Shown: positions 54,421 through 63,498, counted from the stretch's first letter. The stretch: 64,000 bases of DNA from Nocardia asteroides (GCF_900637185.1 NZ_LR134352.1:3772001-3836000); one strand, 5' to 3'. Numbers and translations are program-made. The notes: generated from the sequence alone by a model not told the origin.

Positions 54421-54745
54421 CGGATTCCTCTCGGGGGGGCGGGGGAAAGAAGGAAGGCCAGGCTAGCGGCATGCAGCCGCCACACCCGCGCAACATCCCG
54501 CTGGGAGGGAGAGAAGACAGCATCTGGTGACCTGGGCAGAGGCTGTCGGCCCTCGACCCCTATGTCTAGGGCGGTTTACTGTCTCAGAATGTCGACATCC
54601 AGTTGATTCGATATGTCCCGAGCGAGGTCGTCATCGGCTGGGTGAGGCGGTCTGGCGTGCAGAAATTGCCTCTAGCTGTTTGTTTGTATGGCACGGACGT
54701 GTCATAGCTGTCTGGGTCAATCGGTGGCGAGTTGCACTTGGGCCG
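54421..54745. other. Non-coding region upstream of the MCE-linked promoter
   Basis: No supported gene, repeat or RNA seen; short ORFs lack motifs. The rightmost part leads into the promoter and operators listed next. Confidence 0.6.
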
Positions 54746-54775
54746 TTGACTTGCTGTCGCGGGCGGGTCTAGTGT
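54746..54775 (+). promoter_or_regulatory. Promoter of the MpaB-family gene
   Basis: TTGACT (54746-54751) and TAGTGT (54770-54775) are 18 bases apart. The first operator starts two bases after the -10 box, so a bound TetR dimer would cover the transcription start. Confidence 0.6.
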
Positions 54776-54777
54776 TT

Positions 54778-54791
54778 CTACTCACGCGTAG
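54778..54791. promoter_or_regulatory. TetR operator candidate A1, CTAC-N6-GTAG
   Basis: CTAC TCACGC GTAG, with partial symmetry in the flanks. First of four copies of this palindrome in the MCE locus; 22 bases from copy A2, about two helical turns. Confidence 0.7.
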
Positions 54792-54799
54792 TAATACTT

Positions 54800-54813
54800 C
54801 TACGCAGTCGTAG
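54800..54813. promoter_or_regulatory. TetR operator candidate A2, CTAC-N6-GTAG
   Basis: Within TTCTACGCAGTCGTAGAA the arms are seven bases and perfect. Located 22 bases before the MpaB-family start codon. Confidence 0.75.
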
Positions 54814-54834
54814 AAAACGGATTGGAAACCCGCT

Positions 54835-55917
54835 ATGGCAACAATTGCTTCGCTACGGGAGTGGCTGTCGCTTCCCCCGCTGACGCCCGCGGAGGACTAC
54901 GGCTTCTTCGGTCCGGAATCGGTCGCGTGGCAGGTCTGGAGCTATCCGACCAGCTTGACGGTCGGCTTCCAGCGCGCGGTGGTGATCGAAGAGCTGGACC
55001 CGGCGCTGGTGGCCTCGGTCGACGCCACGCATGCGATCTACGACCGGCCGCGCACCCGATACGACCGCACGCTGAGATATTTCGCCATGGTGCTGTTCGC
55101 CGACAGCCGGTCGACCGCGCACGCGGCCGACATCCTGGTGAAGATCCACTCCAAGGGGATCGGCGTCGACCCCGTCACCGAGCGGACCTACGACGCGAAC
55201 GATCCGCACTCGCAGCTCTGGATCCACCTGACCGCATGGCATTCCATTCTCGTCGCCTACGAGAAGTACGGTCCGGGCCGGCTCAGCGAGGCCGACGAAC
55301 TGCAGTACTGGGCGGAGTGCGCGCGGGCGGCGGAGTTGCAGACCTGCGACCCGGCGGAGGTGCCGCGCACCAGGGCCGGGGTCAGCGAGTACTTCGAGCA
55401 GATGCGCCCGCAGCTGATCGGGTCCGGCATCGCCCGCAAGGCGATGCGCCACCTGCTGCAGGCGGAGGTGATGATGCCGGAGATTCCGCTGCTGCTCCGG
55501 CCGATGTTCAAGGTGGTGTACGCCTTCCTGCGCCGGGGCACTCTGGCCACCATGCCGCGGTGGATGCGGGAGATGGCGGGATTGCCCAAGGGCAGGCTGC
55601 TCGACGCACTCGTCACGACGCCGATGAGCGTCGCTTTCACGCTGGTGAGCATGAACGCGCGCTTGCAGATTCAGCTGCTGCGGCTGATCTCGCCGATGAC
55701 GGTGCCGGTCGCCGCTCCGGTGCTGCTGAAGATCGCGCCCGCGAGCACCACGACGATGACCCCGCGGCAAGCGCAAGAACTCTACGGCTACGACATTCCC
55801 GCGCAGGCCCACCAGGCCTTGCGGGACAAACAACGCGCCCGGGTCTTCGGCCGCGGGGAGGCGCCCGACGATCAGGGTCTGATCGAATCCCAGGCCGTGC
55901 TCGGCGAGATCTCCTGA
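54835..55917 (+). CDS. MpaB/DUF2236-family oxygenase-like protein
   Basis: A 360-residue protein of the MpaB/latex-clearing (DUF2236) family: GFFGPESVAWQVWSYPTSLTVGFQRAVVIEEL, the histidine-containing NDPHSQLWIHLTAWHSILVAYE and later RKAMRHLLQ. Members bind heme and include rubber oxygenases; others act on fungal or plant lipids. The ATG at 54835 follows GGAAACC. It is the first gene behind the A1/A2 operators and runs toward the TetR gene. Joint control with yrbE/mce suggests it processes the lipid that the MCE system imports. Confidence 0.85.
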   Translation: MATIASLREWLSLPPLTPAEDYGFFGPESVAWQVWSYPTSLTVGFQRAVVIEELDPALVASVDATHAIYDRPRTRYDRTLRYFAMVLFADSRSTAHAADILVKIHSKGIGVDPVTERTYDANDPHSQLWIHLTAWHSILVAYEKYGPGRLSEADELQYWAECARAAELQTCDPAEVPRTRAGVSEYFEQMRPQLIGSGIARKAMRHLLQAEVMMPEIPLLLRPMFKVVYAFLRRGTLATMPRWMREMAGLPKGRLLDALVTTPMSVAFTLVSMNARLQIQLLRLISPMTVPVAAPVLLKIAPASTTTMTPRQAQELYGYDIPAQAHQALRDKQRARVFGRGEAPDDQGLIESQAVLGEIS

Positions 55918-55928
55918 GAGGTGACGTG

Positions 55929-56144
55929 ATGATCAAAGAACTGCTCGGCTATCGAATCAGCCTGCGCCAGCTCATCTTCCTCGGCATCGCCTTCGGGGTG
56001 CCCTACTTCCTGATCGGGTTGTTCTGGCTGGGGGCGCACTATGAGCACCTCGACGATCTGCAGGGCTTCGACAAACTGTTCTCGGCGATCGGCGAGATCA
56101 TCGCCTGGCCGCCGTTGGTGATCTCGGATATCCGGTTACGGTGA
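55929..56144 (+). CDS. Small membrane protein
   Basis: A 71-residue protein with one to two helices (LRQLIFLGIAFGVPYFLIGLFWL, and IAWPPLVISDI). It begins 12 bases after the MpaB-family stop (ATG 55929; GTG 55926 also fits) and probably shares its transcript. Its 3' end overlaps the convergent TetR gene by nine bases. Similar short membrane genes accompany mce loci; exact role unknown. Confidence 0.72.
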   Translation: MIKELLGYRISLRQLIFLGIAFGVPYFLIGLFWLGAHYEHLDDLQGFDKLFSAIGEIIAWPPLVISDIRLR

Positions 56145-56903
56145 CGTGGGCCGGTCATGAGGTGCCTGGGCGTCCTCGGCTTGCCATGCCGAAACCACCG
56201 ATCCGCCGGACGGGATGATCCGGGTCCCCGTGTCGTCCCTGGGCAGCGTCCTGGTCAGTGCCCGCGCCGTGGGCCGAAGTGCCTGGGGGGAAGCGAGTTC
56301 CGGATTCGACAGCACCAGTCGGCCGAGCGATTCGATGAACCCGAGCATGACGCGACTGGTCAGTTCGACGTCGACGTCCTTGGGGCCGCCGCGGCGCGCG
56401 ATGCCCGTCTCGAGCAGGTGGGCGCAGCGGGCGACGACCTTCTCCCTGGCGTCGGCGAGCAGGCCGCGGTAGGAGGCGGGCGCGCCGTCCGCGGGCACGA
56501 GGATCAGCCGCCAGCGCACCGGATCGTCCTGTACCGCGGTGAGAAAGGCGATGACCGCCTCCTCGAATTCCACATCGGGATCGGAGTCGTCGAAATCCGC
56601 GGGAAGCGCCTCGAGGACCTGTGCGATGCCCCGTGTGTGCTCGCGCCGCAACAGTGCGTCGAGCAGCTGGGGCGCGGTGGGGTAGATCGCGTACAGCACA
56701 GGTTTGGCGACGCCGGCCTCTTTGGCCACCGCCTGCATCGTGAGCTCGGCCAAGCCGTCCCGGCCCGCGACCGCGCGAGCCGCGTCGAGCAGTTGCTCGC
56801 GACGCTCCTCCGGCGGTAGTCGGGGGCCGTTGCGGCGCCGCGGCCGGGCAGGTCGCGGTGGGGCGATCCGCCAGACGCCGTCGGTGTCCTCTTCGATGCT
56901 CAT
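56136..56903 (-). CDS. TetR family regulator of the MCE locus
   Basis: A 255-residue TetR protein: basic lead (PRPARPRRRNGPRLPPEERREQ), helix-turn-helix LLDAARAVAGRDGLAELTMQAVAKEAGVAKPVLYAIYP over residues 44-80, and a helical ligand domain. The Pro/Ser-rich tail may be disordered. ATG at 56903 is chosen; GTG at 56921 is an alternative. It lies between the oxygenase and yrbE promoters, each with two CTAC-N6-GTAG palindromes, and its own promoter must share the right-hand pair. It is the obvious repressor, probably released by a lipid ligand. Confidence 0.9.
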   Translation of the reverse strand: MSIEEDTDGVWRIAPPRPARPRRRNGPRLPPEERREQLLDAARAVAGRDGLAELTMQAVAKEAGVAKPVLYAIYPTAPQLLDALLRREHTRGIAQVLEALPADFDDSDPDVEFEEAVIAFLTAVQDDPVRWRLILVPADGAPASYRGLLADAREKVVARCAHLLETGIARRGGPKDVDVELTSRVMLGFIESLGRLVLSNPELASPQALRPTARALTRTLPRDDTGTRIIPSGGSVVSAWQAEDAQAPHDRPTSP

Positions 56904-56963
56904 CAGAAAATGATCCCCCACGGGCAGGGTGCCGCGTCGGCGGCGCTGCTGGTGTCCACATAT

Positions 56964-56977
56964 CTACTCTAGCGTAG
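56964..56977. promoter_or_regulatory. TetR operator candidate B1, CTAC-N6-GTAG
   Basis: CTAC TCTAGC GTAG, followed by AAAAA. In the 202-bp region between the TetR and yrbEA starts. Confidence 0.7.
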
Positions 56978-56987
56978 AAAAATATAG

Positions 56988-57001
56988 CTACGGCCACGTA
57001 G
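56988..57001. promoter_or_regulatory. TetR operator candidate B2, CTAC-N6-GTAG
   Basis: CTAC GGCCAC GTAG, 24 bases after B1, with five-base perfect arms (CTACG/CGTAG). Completes the second operator pair; TATAGC just before it may be a -10 box for yrbEA. Confidence 0.7.
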
Positions 57002-57105
57002 AAAATGTTCGCGGTGAATTCAGGCGTCGCGCCGAGTTCACAGCTCGGAGCCGCGACAGCAGCACATCGTTCCAGCCCATCAGCAACCGCCGAGAGTGAA
57101 CCATC

Positions 57106-57999
57106 ATGCAGCAGTCGTCGACCAGGATGTCCGGCGAATTCAGTGACGGGGCAACAGCTCCGCCGCAGGGCGTCGACGCCCGTGATCAGATCATCACCGC
57201 CGGGCTGACCTACTGGCGCGAACACCCGCAACGCGCCGTCGAGACCGCGGGGCGCCAGGTCCTGATGACGGGCCGGGCGCTCGCCGAACTGGTCCGCGCC
57301 CTGCTCACCCGGCGTTTTCCCACCACGGAGTTCGTCAAGCAGTGCGCGTTCATGGCCAGTGTGTCGGCCACTCCCACGCTGCTGGTCGCGATTCCCATCG
57401 CGGTCGTGGTGTCGATCCAGGTCGGCTCGCTCGTCAGCCAGGTCGGGGCGACCACCTTCATCGGCGCGGTCAACGGGCTCGGGATCATCCGCCAGGGCGC
57501 CCCATTGGTGACCTCGCTGATGATCGCGGGCGCGGTGGGGTCGGCGATCTGCGCGGATCTCGGTTCGCGCACCATCCGGGAAGAGATCGACGCCATGACA
57601 GTGATGGGCGTCGATCCGGTGCGCCGCCTGGTCGCCCCTCGCCTCGCCGCGGCGGTCGTGGTCAGCACCCTGCTGTGCGGGCTGGTCGTGTTCGTCGGGT
57701 TCGCGACCGGCTACGTGTTCAACGTCTACATCCAGGACGGGACGCCGGGCTCCTATATCAGTACCTTCGCCTCGTTCGCGGTGGCCGCGGATCTGGTCGT
57801 CGCCATGGTCAAGGCGACGGTCTTCGGCGCGCTGGCGGCGATCATCGCCTGTGACACCGGGCTGCACACCAGGGGCGGACCGGCCGGGGTGGCCGACGCT
57901 GTGAATTCCGCGGTCGTCAACTCCGCGATCGTCCTGTTCGCGACCAACATCATCCTCACGCAGCTCTACAACGCTGTCTTCCCGTCGAAGGTGCTCTGA
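57106..57999 (+). CDS. yrbEA: MCE-associated permease YrbEA (MlaE family)
   Basis: A 297-residue permease of the MlaE/YrbE family with five to six helices. Typical segments: FMASVSATPTLLVAIPIAVVVSIQVGSLV, GAPLVTSLMIAGAVGSAICADLGSRTIREEIDAMTVMGVDPVRRL across residues 126-172. It should pair with YrbEB as the ABC-type inner-membrane part of an MCE lipid importer; the ATPase (MceG) is usually encoded elsewhere and is not in this window. First gene of the operon behind the B1/B2 operators. Confidence 0.93.
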   Translation: MQQSSTRMSGEFSDGATAPPQGVDARDQIITAGLTYWREHPQRAVETAGRQVLMTGRALAELVRALLTRRFPTTEFVKQCAFMASVSATPTLLVAIPIAVVVSIQVGSLVSQVGATTFIGAVNGLGIIRQGAPLVTSLMIAGAVGSAICADLGSRTIREEIDAMTVMGVDPVRRLVAPRLAAAVVVSTLLCGLVVFVGFATGYVFNVYIQDGTPGSYISTFASFAVAADLVVAMVKATVFGALAAIIACDTGLHTRGGPAGVADAVNSAVVNSAIVLFATNIILTQLYNAVFPSKVL

Positions 58000-58000
58000 G

Positions 58001-58864
58001 ATGGCCTCCGGTTACGTTCCACCCCTGGCGCGTCCGGTGCGCAAGCTGCGCGCCGCCGCCGCCGTGCCGGCGACCGTCCCGGTGCGGCTCGGACACCAAG
58101 GGCTCGTGTTCTTGCAGGCGGTCGCGGCGATTCCCTTCGTGCTCAGGCACTATCGGAAAGAACTGCTGCGATTGATCACCGACGTGAGCTTCGGCAACGG
58201 CTCGTTGATCGTCGGCGGCGGGGTGATCGGCGTCGTGGTCATTCTCTGCGGTTTCGGCGGGATCACCGTCGGCATGGAGTCGCACACCGCGCTGAATCTG
58301 CTCACCATGAGTCCGCTCACCGGCGCCATCTCCGGATTCGCCACGACACGGGAATTGGCACCGCTGCTGGCGACGCTGGCCTTCGGCGCCCAGGCGGGCT
58401 GCCGGTTCACCGCGCAGTTGGGCTCGATGCGGATCTCCGAGGAAATCGACGCCTTGGAATCGATCGCGATCCGGCCGCTGCCCTATCTGATCACCACGCG
58501 CATGCTGGCGGCCGTCGTCGCCATCGTGCCGCTCTACACCGCGGGCCTGGCCGTCGCCTATATCGCGACGCGGCTCACCGTGGCCTTCCTCGGCGGGACG
58601 ACACTGGGTACCTACGACCACTACTTCCACCAGTTCCTCGACCCGGTGGACGTGGCCTACTCGATCCTCAAGATCATCGTCTTCGCCGCCGTGGCGACCT
58701 TCATCCAGTGCTACTACGGCTACACCGCCGCGGGCGGGCCCGAAGGTGTCGGAGTGGCGTCCGGCCGGGCGATCCGGATGACCATCGTCACTGTCGTCTT
58801 CGTCAATCTCCTGTTCTCCCTGTCGATCTGGGGGATCGACCCGGGCATCAGGATCACGGGATAG
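58001..58864 (+). CDS. yrbEB: MCE-associated permease YrbEB (MlaE family)
   Basis: A 287-residue MlaE-family permease starting one base after the yrbEA stop. The helices include GSLIVGGGVIGVVVILCGFGGITVG and the conserved FGAQAGCRFTAQLGSMRISEEIDALESIAIRPL region (residues about 127-160). With YrbEA it forms the heterodimeric transporter on which the Mce proteins assemble. No anomalies seen. Confidence 0.93.
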   Translation: MASGYVPPLARPVRKLRAAAAVPATVPVRLGHQGLVFLQAVAAIPFVLRHYRKELLRLITDVSFGNGSLIVGGGVIGVVVILCGFGGITVGMESHTALNLLTMSPLTGAISGFATTRELAPLLATLAFGAQAGCRFTAQLGSMRISEEIDALESIAIRPLPYLITTRMLAAVVAIVPLYTAGLAVAYIATRLTVAFLGGTTLGTYDHYFHQFLDPVDVAYSILKIIVFAAVATFIQCYYGYTAAGGPEGVGVASGRAIRMTIVTVVFVNLLFSLSIWGIDPGIRITG

Positions 58865-58873
58865 GTCGCGACC

Positions 58874-60286
58874 ATGATCATCGACCCCAGCGGGCGTGGC
58901 CCGAGTGCTCTGCGGCTCGGTCTGCTCGGCGTGCTCATCGCCGTGCTCATCGCGATCACCGTCTATCTGCTCGGACTGCGCTACAACGGCGAGTTCCTCG
59001 ACACCGTCGAGGTGACCGCGGGCATGACCAGCACCGGCGACGGCGTACCCGAGCGTGCCGACGTCACCTTCCGTGGCGTGCTGGTGGGCCAGGTCGCCCG
59101 CACCGACATCGCTGCCGGCGGCGAACGCCAGAACATGCTGCTGCGCATCGAACCGTCTATGGCCCACCGCATTCCGGCCACGGTCACCGCCCGCGTGGTG
59201 CCCAACAACATCTTCGGTGTCACCGCGGTGGAACTCGTCGACAACGGTCCCGCGCCGGATCGGCTACGCGACGGAGCGACCATCACGCAGGACACCAGCG
59301 AGGTGGGCGCTCAGTTGCAGACGACCCTGACCACCCTGCGGACCGTTCTCGACGCCATCGATCCGATCCGGCTCGCCGCCGTCCTCGGCACGTTGGCCGA
59401 CGCGCTCGACCCCGCCTACCGCATGCCGGGCTCCACCATCGAGCGGCTCGACACCTGGACCACCCAGGTCAGGGCGACGCCGGGGATCGGCAACCTGCTC
59501 GGCGATCTCGGGGCCGCGGCCTCGGCGGTCAACGAGTCGGCGCCTCAACTGGTCGACACGCTCGTCTCCTCGGTGACCGCGGCGCGCACGCTCACCGAGA
59601 AACGCGCGAATCTGATCTCACTGCTGACCGCCGCCCGCGGCGTGGTGGGCGTCACCAACACCTTGTTCGAGCGCAATCCGGATGCGGGCCCGGAGCTGGT
59701 CGGCGGGCTGCACGAGACCTTCGGCGCGCTGGCCGCCGACTCCGGCGCCATCGGCACCGCGGTCGCCAACCTCGAGACGGCGCTGAACAAGCTGGCGACG
59801 GTGTTCAACTGGGGACCCGACAAACACATGCGCTGGGTCGTGGACGTGAGTTTCACCCCCTTCACCCAGTACACCGCCGCGGACTGTCCTCGCTACGGCG
59901 AGCTCGCCGGGCCACGCTGCGGGGGCTCCTCGGTGCCGTATACCGCTCCGGAACAACGTATTCCGACCCAGTTGCTGCCAAGGCGGCTGGAAGCGGCCGG
60001 CCCGCCCGCTGTCGTTCCCGGCCTCCCGGCGATCCCCGCTCTTCCCGCGATTCCGGGACTGCCCGCGATCCCCGGCCTGCCCGCGGTTCCCGGCCCGACA
60101 CCGAACGAGCCTGCTCCCGGACCCGCCGTGGCCCCCGCCTCCGCTCCGGCCGCCCTGCACGGCGTGGACGCCATCGAGGCGCTCGTCGGGCGAGCTCCGA
60201 ACGCCGCGCACCTGGTCCTGCTCACGCCGGTCCTGGCCGGCGGAGCGGTCAACGTCACCTACTCCAACCAGCCCCGGGGGAACTGA
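58874..60286 (+). CDS. mceA: MCE family protein MceA
   Basis: A 470-residue MCE protein with one N-terminal helix (GLLGVLIAVLIAITVYLLGL) and an MlaD domain (DVTFRGVLVGQVARTDI; RVVPNNIFGVTAVELV) at about 45-140, then a helical needle region and a Pro/Ala-rich C terminus with four PxLPAI repeats (about 382-405). A-type features are NNIFGVTAVEL and the C-terminal extension. It should form, with B to F proteins, a periplasm-spanning lipid channel. Confidence 0.92.
   Translation: MIIDPSGRGPSALRLGLLGVLIAVLIAITVYLLGLRYNGEFLDTVEVTAGMTSTGDGVPERADVTFRGVLVGQVARTDIAAGGERQNMLLRIEPSMAHRIPATVTARVVPNNIFGVTAVELVDNGPAPDRLRDGATITQDTSEVGAQLQTTLTTLRTVLDAIDPIRLAAVLGTLADALDPAYRMPGSTIERLDTWTTQVRATPGIGNLLGDLGAAASAVNESAPQLVDTLVSSVTAARTLTEKRANLISLLTAARGVVGVTNTLFERNPDAGPELVGGLHETFGALAADSGAIGTAVANLETALNKLATVFNWGPDKHMRWVVDVSFTPFTQYTAADCPRYGELAGPRCGGSSVPYTAPEQRIPTQLLPRRLEAAGPPAVVPGLPAIPALPAIPGLPAIPGLPAVPGPTPNEPAPGPAVAPASAPAALHGVDAIEALVGRAPNAAHLVLLTPVLAGGAVNVTYSNQPRGN
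60017..60088 (+). repeat. Four tandem 18-bp repeats encoding PxLPAI
   Basis: Within mceA, four units PGLPAI, PALPAI, PGLPAI, PGLPAV lie head to tail. The DNA copies differ at several synonymous sites, so the peptide pattern appears conserved more than the bases. Confidence 0.85.
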
Positions 60287-60287
60287 C

Positions 60288-61313
60288 ATGATGAAGACCC
60301 GCACCGCGGTGCTGATCGTGACGCTGTTCGTCGGCGTGGCCCTGGTGGCCGGTTACACCATCTTCTCGACCTTGCAGCGCGGGGTCAGCGGTGACACCGT
60401 CCGCTACAGCGCGACCTTCGGCAATGTCCTGGGTCTGCGGGTCGGCGACGACGTCCGCATGGCCGGAATCCGCGTCGGCCGAGTGGATTCCATCGAACTC
60501 GACGCGGATCGGCGCGCGTCGGTGGTGCTGCGCGTGCAGTCGCGCCATCAGCTCACCACGACCACGAAAGCGCTGATCCGTTACCAGAACCTGATCGGGC
60601 AACGATATGTCGCGTTGGCCGCCGGGGAGCGGGGAGGAGACCGGCTGCCGCCCGACGGGGCCATCCCCTACGAGCGCACCGAGTCGTCCTTCGATGTGTC
60701 CACGGTGCTGGCGGGTTTCGAACCACTGTTCGCCACCTTGGAGCCCGACGACATCAATTCGTTGTCGCAGACGCTCGTTCAAGCTCTCCAAGGCGACGGC
60801 GTATCGCTGAGCGCGCTGGTCACCCAGGCCGCGCAACTGGCCGGCACCTTCCGCGACCGTGACGAGATCCTCGGACAGGTGATCACCAACCTCGGCGGGG
60901 TGGTGGAGGGCCTGGCGAACCGCAGTGGCGAGCTGGAAACGCTGATCACCCAGACACGGATGCTGACCGTCGACCTCTACGAGCAGGGTACGACGCTCGC
61001 GACCGCGGTCGAACAGGCATCCGGGTCGACCAGCCGGCTCGCCGATCTCATCGCGCGGATCAGGCCCGGGCTCGCGCAGGCGCAGCAGTCCGCCGCCGAA
61101 GGCGTGCACCTGCTGATCTCCAACGGCGCCCGACTCGACATCACCGCCGCCGAACTGCCTTTCGTCCTGGCCGGTCTCGCCCGGATCAGCGGCAACGGCG
61201 CCTACATCAACTCCTACTTCTGCAATCTGGATGTCTCGCTGTGGGGAGTCCTGCTTCCGCCCGGGATGTTCAACCAGATCGGTGGCAATTCCCAATCGGA
61301 GGTATGCCGGTAA
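60288..61313 (+). CDS. mceB: MCE family protein MceB
   Basis: A 341-residue MCE protein: N-terminal helix (TAVLIVTLFVGVALVAGYTIF), MlaD domain with YSATFGNVLGLRVGDDVRMAGIRVGRV and LIRYQNLIGQRYVALAAGE, then a long helical region and a C-terminal FCNLDVSLWG. The RYxNLxGxRYxxL string marks the B type. Starts one base after the mceA stop region; ATG 60288 and 60291 are adjacent choices. Its stop overlaps the mceC start (TAATG). Confidence 0.93.
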   Translation: MMKTRTAVLIVTLFVGVALVAGYTIFSTLQRGVSGDTVRYSATFGNVLGLRVGDDVRMAGIRVGRVDSIELDADRRASVVLRVQSRHQLTTTTKALIRYQNLIGQRYVALAAGERGGDRLPPDGAIPYERTESSFDVSTVLAGFEPLFATLEPDDINSLSQTLVQALQGDGVSLSALVTQAAQLAGTFRDRDEILGQVITNLGGVVEGLANRSGELETLITQTRMLTVDLYEQGTTLATAVEQASGSTSRLADLIARIRPGLAQAQQSAAEGVHLLISNGARLDITAAELPFVLAGLARISGNGAYINSYFCNLDVSLWGVLLPPGMFNQIGGNSQSEVCR

Positions 61314-62404
61314 TGACGTCCACCCGACCACCCGAGCGCCTGACCCGGGTCATCGACGACATCCTCACCACGCTGCGGCTACCCACCGTGGGCCGAATGT
61401 GGCAGGCTATTCCGAGCTATTCGGGCAATCGCCATTGGTGGCTCGGTGTGGGTGCCGGTGCGGTGGTGGTGGTCCTGCTGTTCGGGTCGAGCGCGCTCAC
61501 CCGGTTCGATCTCGGCAGCCGGACCGTGCACGCCGAGTTCGCCCAGACGGCAGGCCTGCGCGCGGGAGACAGCGTCGATATCGCGGGCATCGAAGTCGGA
61601 ACGGTGAAGTCGACGCGGCTGGCAGGGGACCGGATAGAGGCCGCGCTCGCGATCGACAGCGAAATCCGGGTCGGCGACGATGCCAAGGCCGCGATCAAGA
61701 TGTCGACGATCCTGGGCCGGATGCATGTCGAACTCGACCCCGGTGCGCCGTCGGCGCCGCGCAGTCGCCGCATTCCGCTGGAGCGGACCGAAGTTCCCTA
61801 CAACCTGGCCAAGGTCGTCGACGACGACAAATACACCCATTCCTTCGAACACCTCGAGCGGATGGACCCGGTGGCGTTGCGGGCCTCGCTCGACGCGCTC
61901 GCCCGGCAGTTGGGGGACTCGCCGCAATTGACCGCGGCGGCACTGGATTCGGTGGGTTCGCTGGCCGCGGTCATCAGTGATCGTCGTGACGAGGTCGAGC
62001 GGTTGCTGCGCAATATCGACAAGGTCTCGAGCGTGGTGTCCGACAACCAGAACGCCGTACTCCTGCTGCTGACCCGTGGCCAGGCCATCGGCGACGCGGT
62101 CGCCCGACGCCAATCGCTGGTCACCGAGCTGCTCGACAGCATCGCCGCGCTCTCGGCGGATCTGCAGGCGATGGGCGTCGAGAACGCCGGACAGCTCGCA
62201 CCGTTGATCGCCGATCTCAACACCATGTCGGCGGGCTTGCAGAACAACAAGGCCAATCTGGACAACCTGTTCCAGATCATGCCGGTCACGCTCCGGCAGT
62301 TCAACAACTCGCTCGGAAACGGCCCCTACGGGGAGATCTACCTGCCGTGGATGTTCCCCGACAACTGGCTGTGTGCCGTGCAGGCCGTGGAAGGTTGCCG
62401 CTGA
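61313..62404 (+). CDS. mceC: MCE family protein MceC
   Basis: A 363-residue MCE protein. A long N-terminal segment precedes the membrane helix (WWLGVGAGAVVVVLLFGSSAL, near 42-62); the MlaD domain has AEFAQTAGLRAGDSVDIAGIEVGTV and AAIKMSTILGRMHVELDPG, C-type signatures. A helical needle region and a C-terminal cysteine motif (WLCAVQAVEGC) follow. ATG at 61313 has GGAGG eight to nine bases upstream, which rules against the ATG at 61304. Confidence 0.92.
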   Translation: MTSTRPPERLTRVIDDILTTLRLPTVGRMWQAIPSYSGNRHWWLGVGAGAVVVVLLFGSSALTRFDLGSRTVHAEFAQTAGLRAGDSVDIAGIEVGTVKSTRLAGDRIEAALAIDSEIRVGDDAKAAIKMSTILGRMHVELDPGAPSAPRSRRIPLERTEVPYNLAKVVDDDKYTHSFEHLERMDPVALRASLDALARQLGDSPQLTAAALDSVGSLAAVISDRRDEVERLLRNIDKVSSVVSDNQNAVLLLLTRGQAIGDAVARRQSLVTELLDSIAALSADLQAMGVENAGQLAPLIADLNTMSAGLQNNKANLDNLFQIMPVTLRQFNNSLGNGPYGEIYLPWMFPDNWLCAVQAVEGCR

Positions 62405-63498
62405 TGCGCACGACATTCGTCCGCCTGGCCGTGCTGGCCGCTGTCGCCGTCCTGGCTGCGGGCTGCTCCGCGCTGCCGCACAGCCTGACCTCGTTGCCGG
62501 ACCGGCTGCTCGGCAAGGAAGAGACCATCACGGCGGACTTCGAGAACGTCGCCGGCCTCTACGTCGGCAACGAAGTCTCCGTCCTCGGCATGCCGGTGGG
62601 CCGGGTGACCGAGCTCGTGCCGCAAGGAAAGTACGTGCAGGTGCACATGGTCGTCGATGCCGAGGTCGACCTGCCCGCCGACGTGGTCGCGGCGCTGGTC
62701 TCGCCCCAGATGATCACTAACCGCCACATCGAACTCACCCCCGCCTACACCGGCGGCCCCACCCTGCCCCGCGGCAGCCACATTCCGTTCGGCCGCACCA
62801 GAACGCCCGTCGAGCTGGACCGTATCCTGCGCAATTTCGATGACATCGGAAAGGCGCTGGCGGGCAGCAACACCGACGGCCCGATGGCGAGCCGGGTGCT
62901 GTTTCCGCTGCTCGACGGCAACGGTGACCGCATCCGCGAGACCTTGGCCGCGCTCTCCGGGGCCTTCGAGGTGACCTTGGCCAACAAGGATCAGATCTCC
63001 AACGCGATCGTCCGGCTCAACGACGTCACCCAGATCCTCGCCGAGAACGACGCGACGGTCCGCGACTTCAGCGCCCGGCTGACCCAGCTGGTCACCCTGA
63101 TGCGGGAGCAAGCTCCGGGACTCCAGGCGGTCCTCGCCCAGCTCAACGACTTCGTCGCCAACACCAGCGCCGTCGTCGGGGAGAACGAGCAGCCGCTGAC
63201 GGACGCGCTGCTGCGATTGATCACGATCACCGCGCAGATGCGCGACCACGCACGAGGACTCACCGAGGTCGTCGACATCGCCCCGCTGTTCCTCGGCAAC
63301 CTGGGCAACGCGGTGAGCCCCGAAGCCAAGGCCGTTCGCCTGCATCTGCTCACGGACAAGAGCCTGCTCGACAACGAACTGCTCTCGCTGTTCTGCCAGC
63401 GGGTCGAGCTCCGGGCAGACGGCTGCCGAACCGGCAGGCTCGAGGACTTCGGCCCCGACTTCGGGCTGTTCGCCGCGCTGCTGGGGCTGACCCGATGA
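62404..63498 (+). CDS. mceD: MCE family protein MceD-type, predicted lipoprotein
   Basis: A 364-residue MCE protein with D-type MlaD motifs (GLYVGNEVSVLGMPVGRV; SPQMITNRHIELTPAYTGGP; IPFGRTRTPVELDRIL). Unlike the D proteins of classical mycobacterial operons, the N-terminal helix ends in a lipobox LAAGC (Cys21), so it should be lipid-anchored. It is also shorter, lacking the long Pro-rich tail. Its start and stop overlap the neighbouring genes (TGATG, ATGA). Confidence 0.9.
   Translation: MRTTFVRLAVLAAVAVLAAGCSALPHSLTSLPDRLLGKEETITADFENVAGLYVGNEVSVLGMPVGRVTELVPQGKYVQVHMVVDAEVDLPADVVAALVSPQMITNRHIELTPAYTGGPTLPRGSHIPFGRTRTPVELDRILRNFDDIGKALAGSNTDGPMASRVLFPLLDGNGDRIRETLAALSGAFEVTLANKDQISNAIVRLNDVTQILAENDATVRDFSARLTQLVTLMREQAPGLQAVLAQLNDFVANTSAVVGENEQPLTDALLRLITITAQMRDHARGLTEVVDIAPLFLGNLGNAVSPEAKAVRLHLLTDKSLLDNELLSLFCQRVELRADGCRTGRLEDFGPDFGLFAALLGLTR

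Noticed and set aside
54421..54745. 81-codon ORF and possible small RNA before the MCE-linked promoter
   Set aside because: No ribosome site, no conserved pattern and no stable terminator-like hairpin could be seen.
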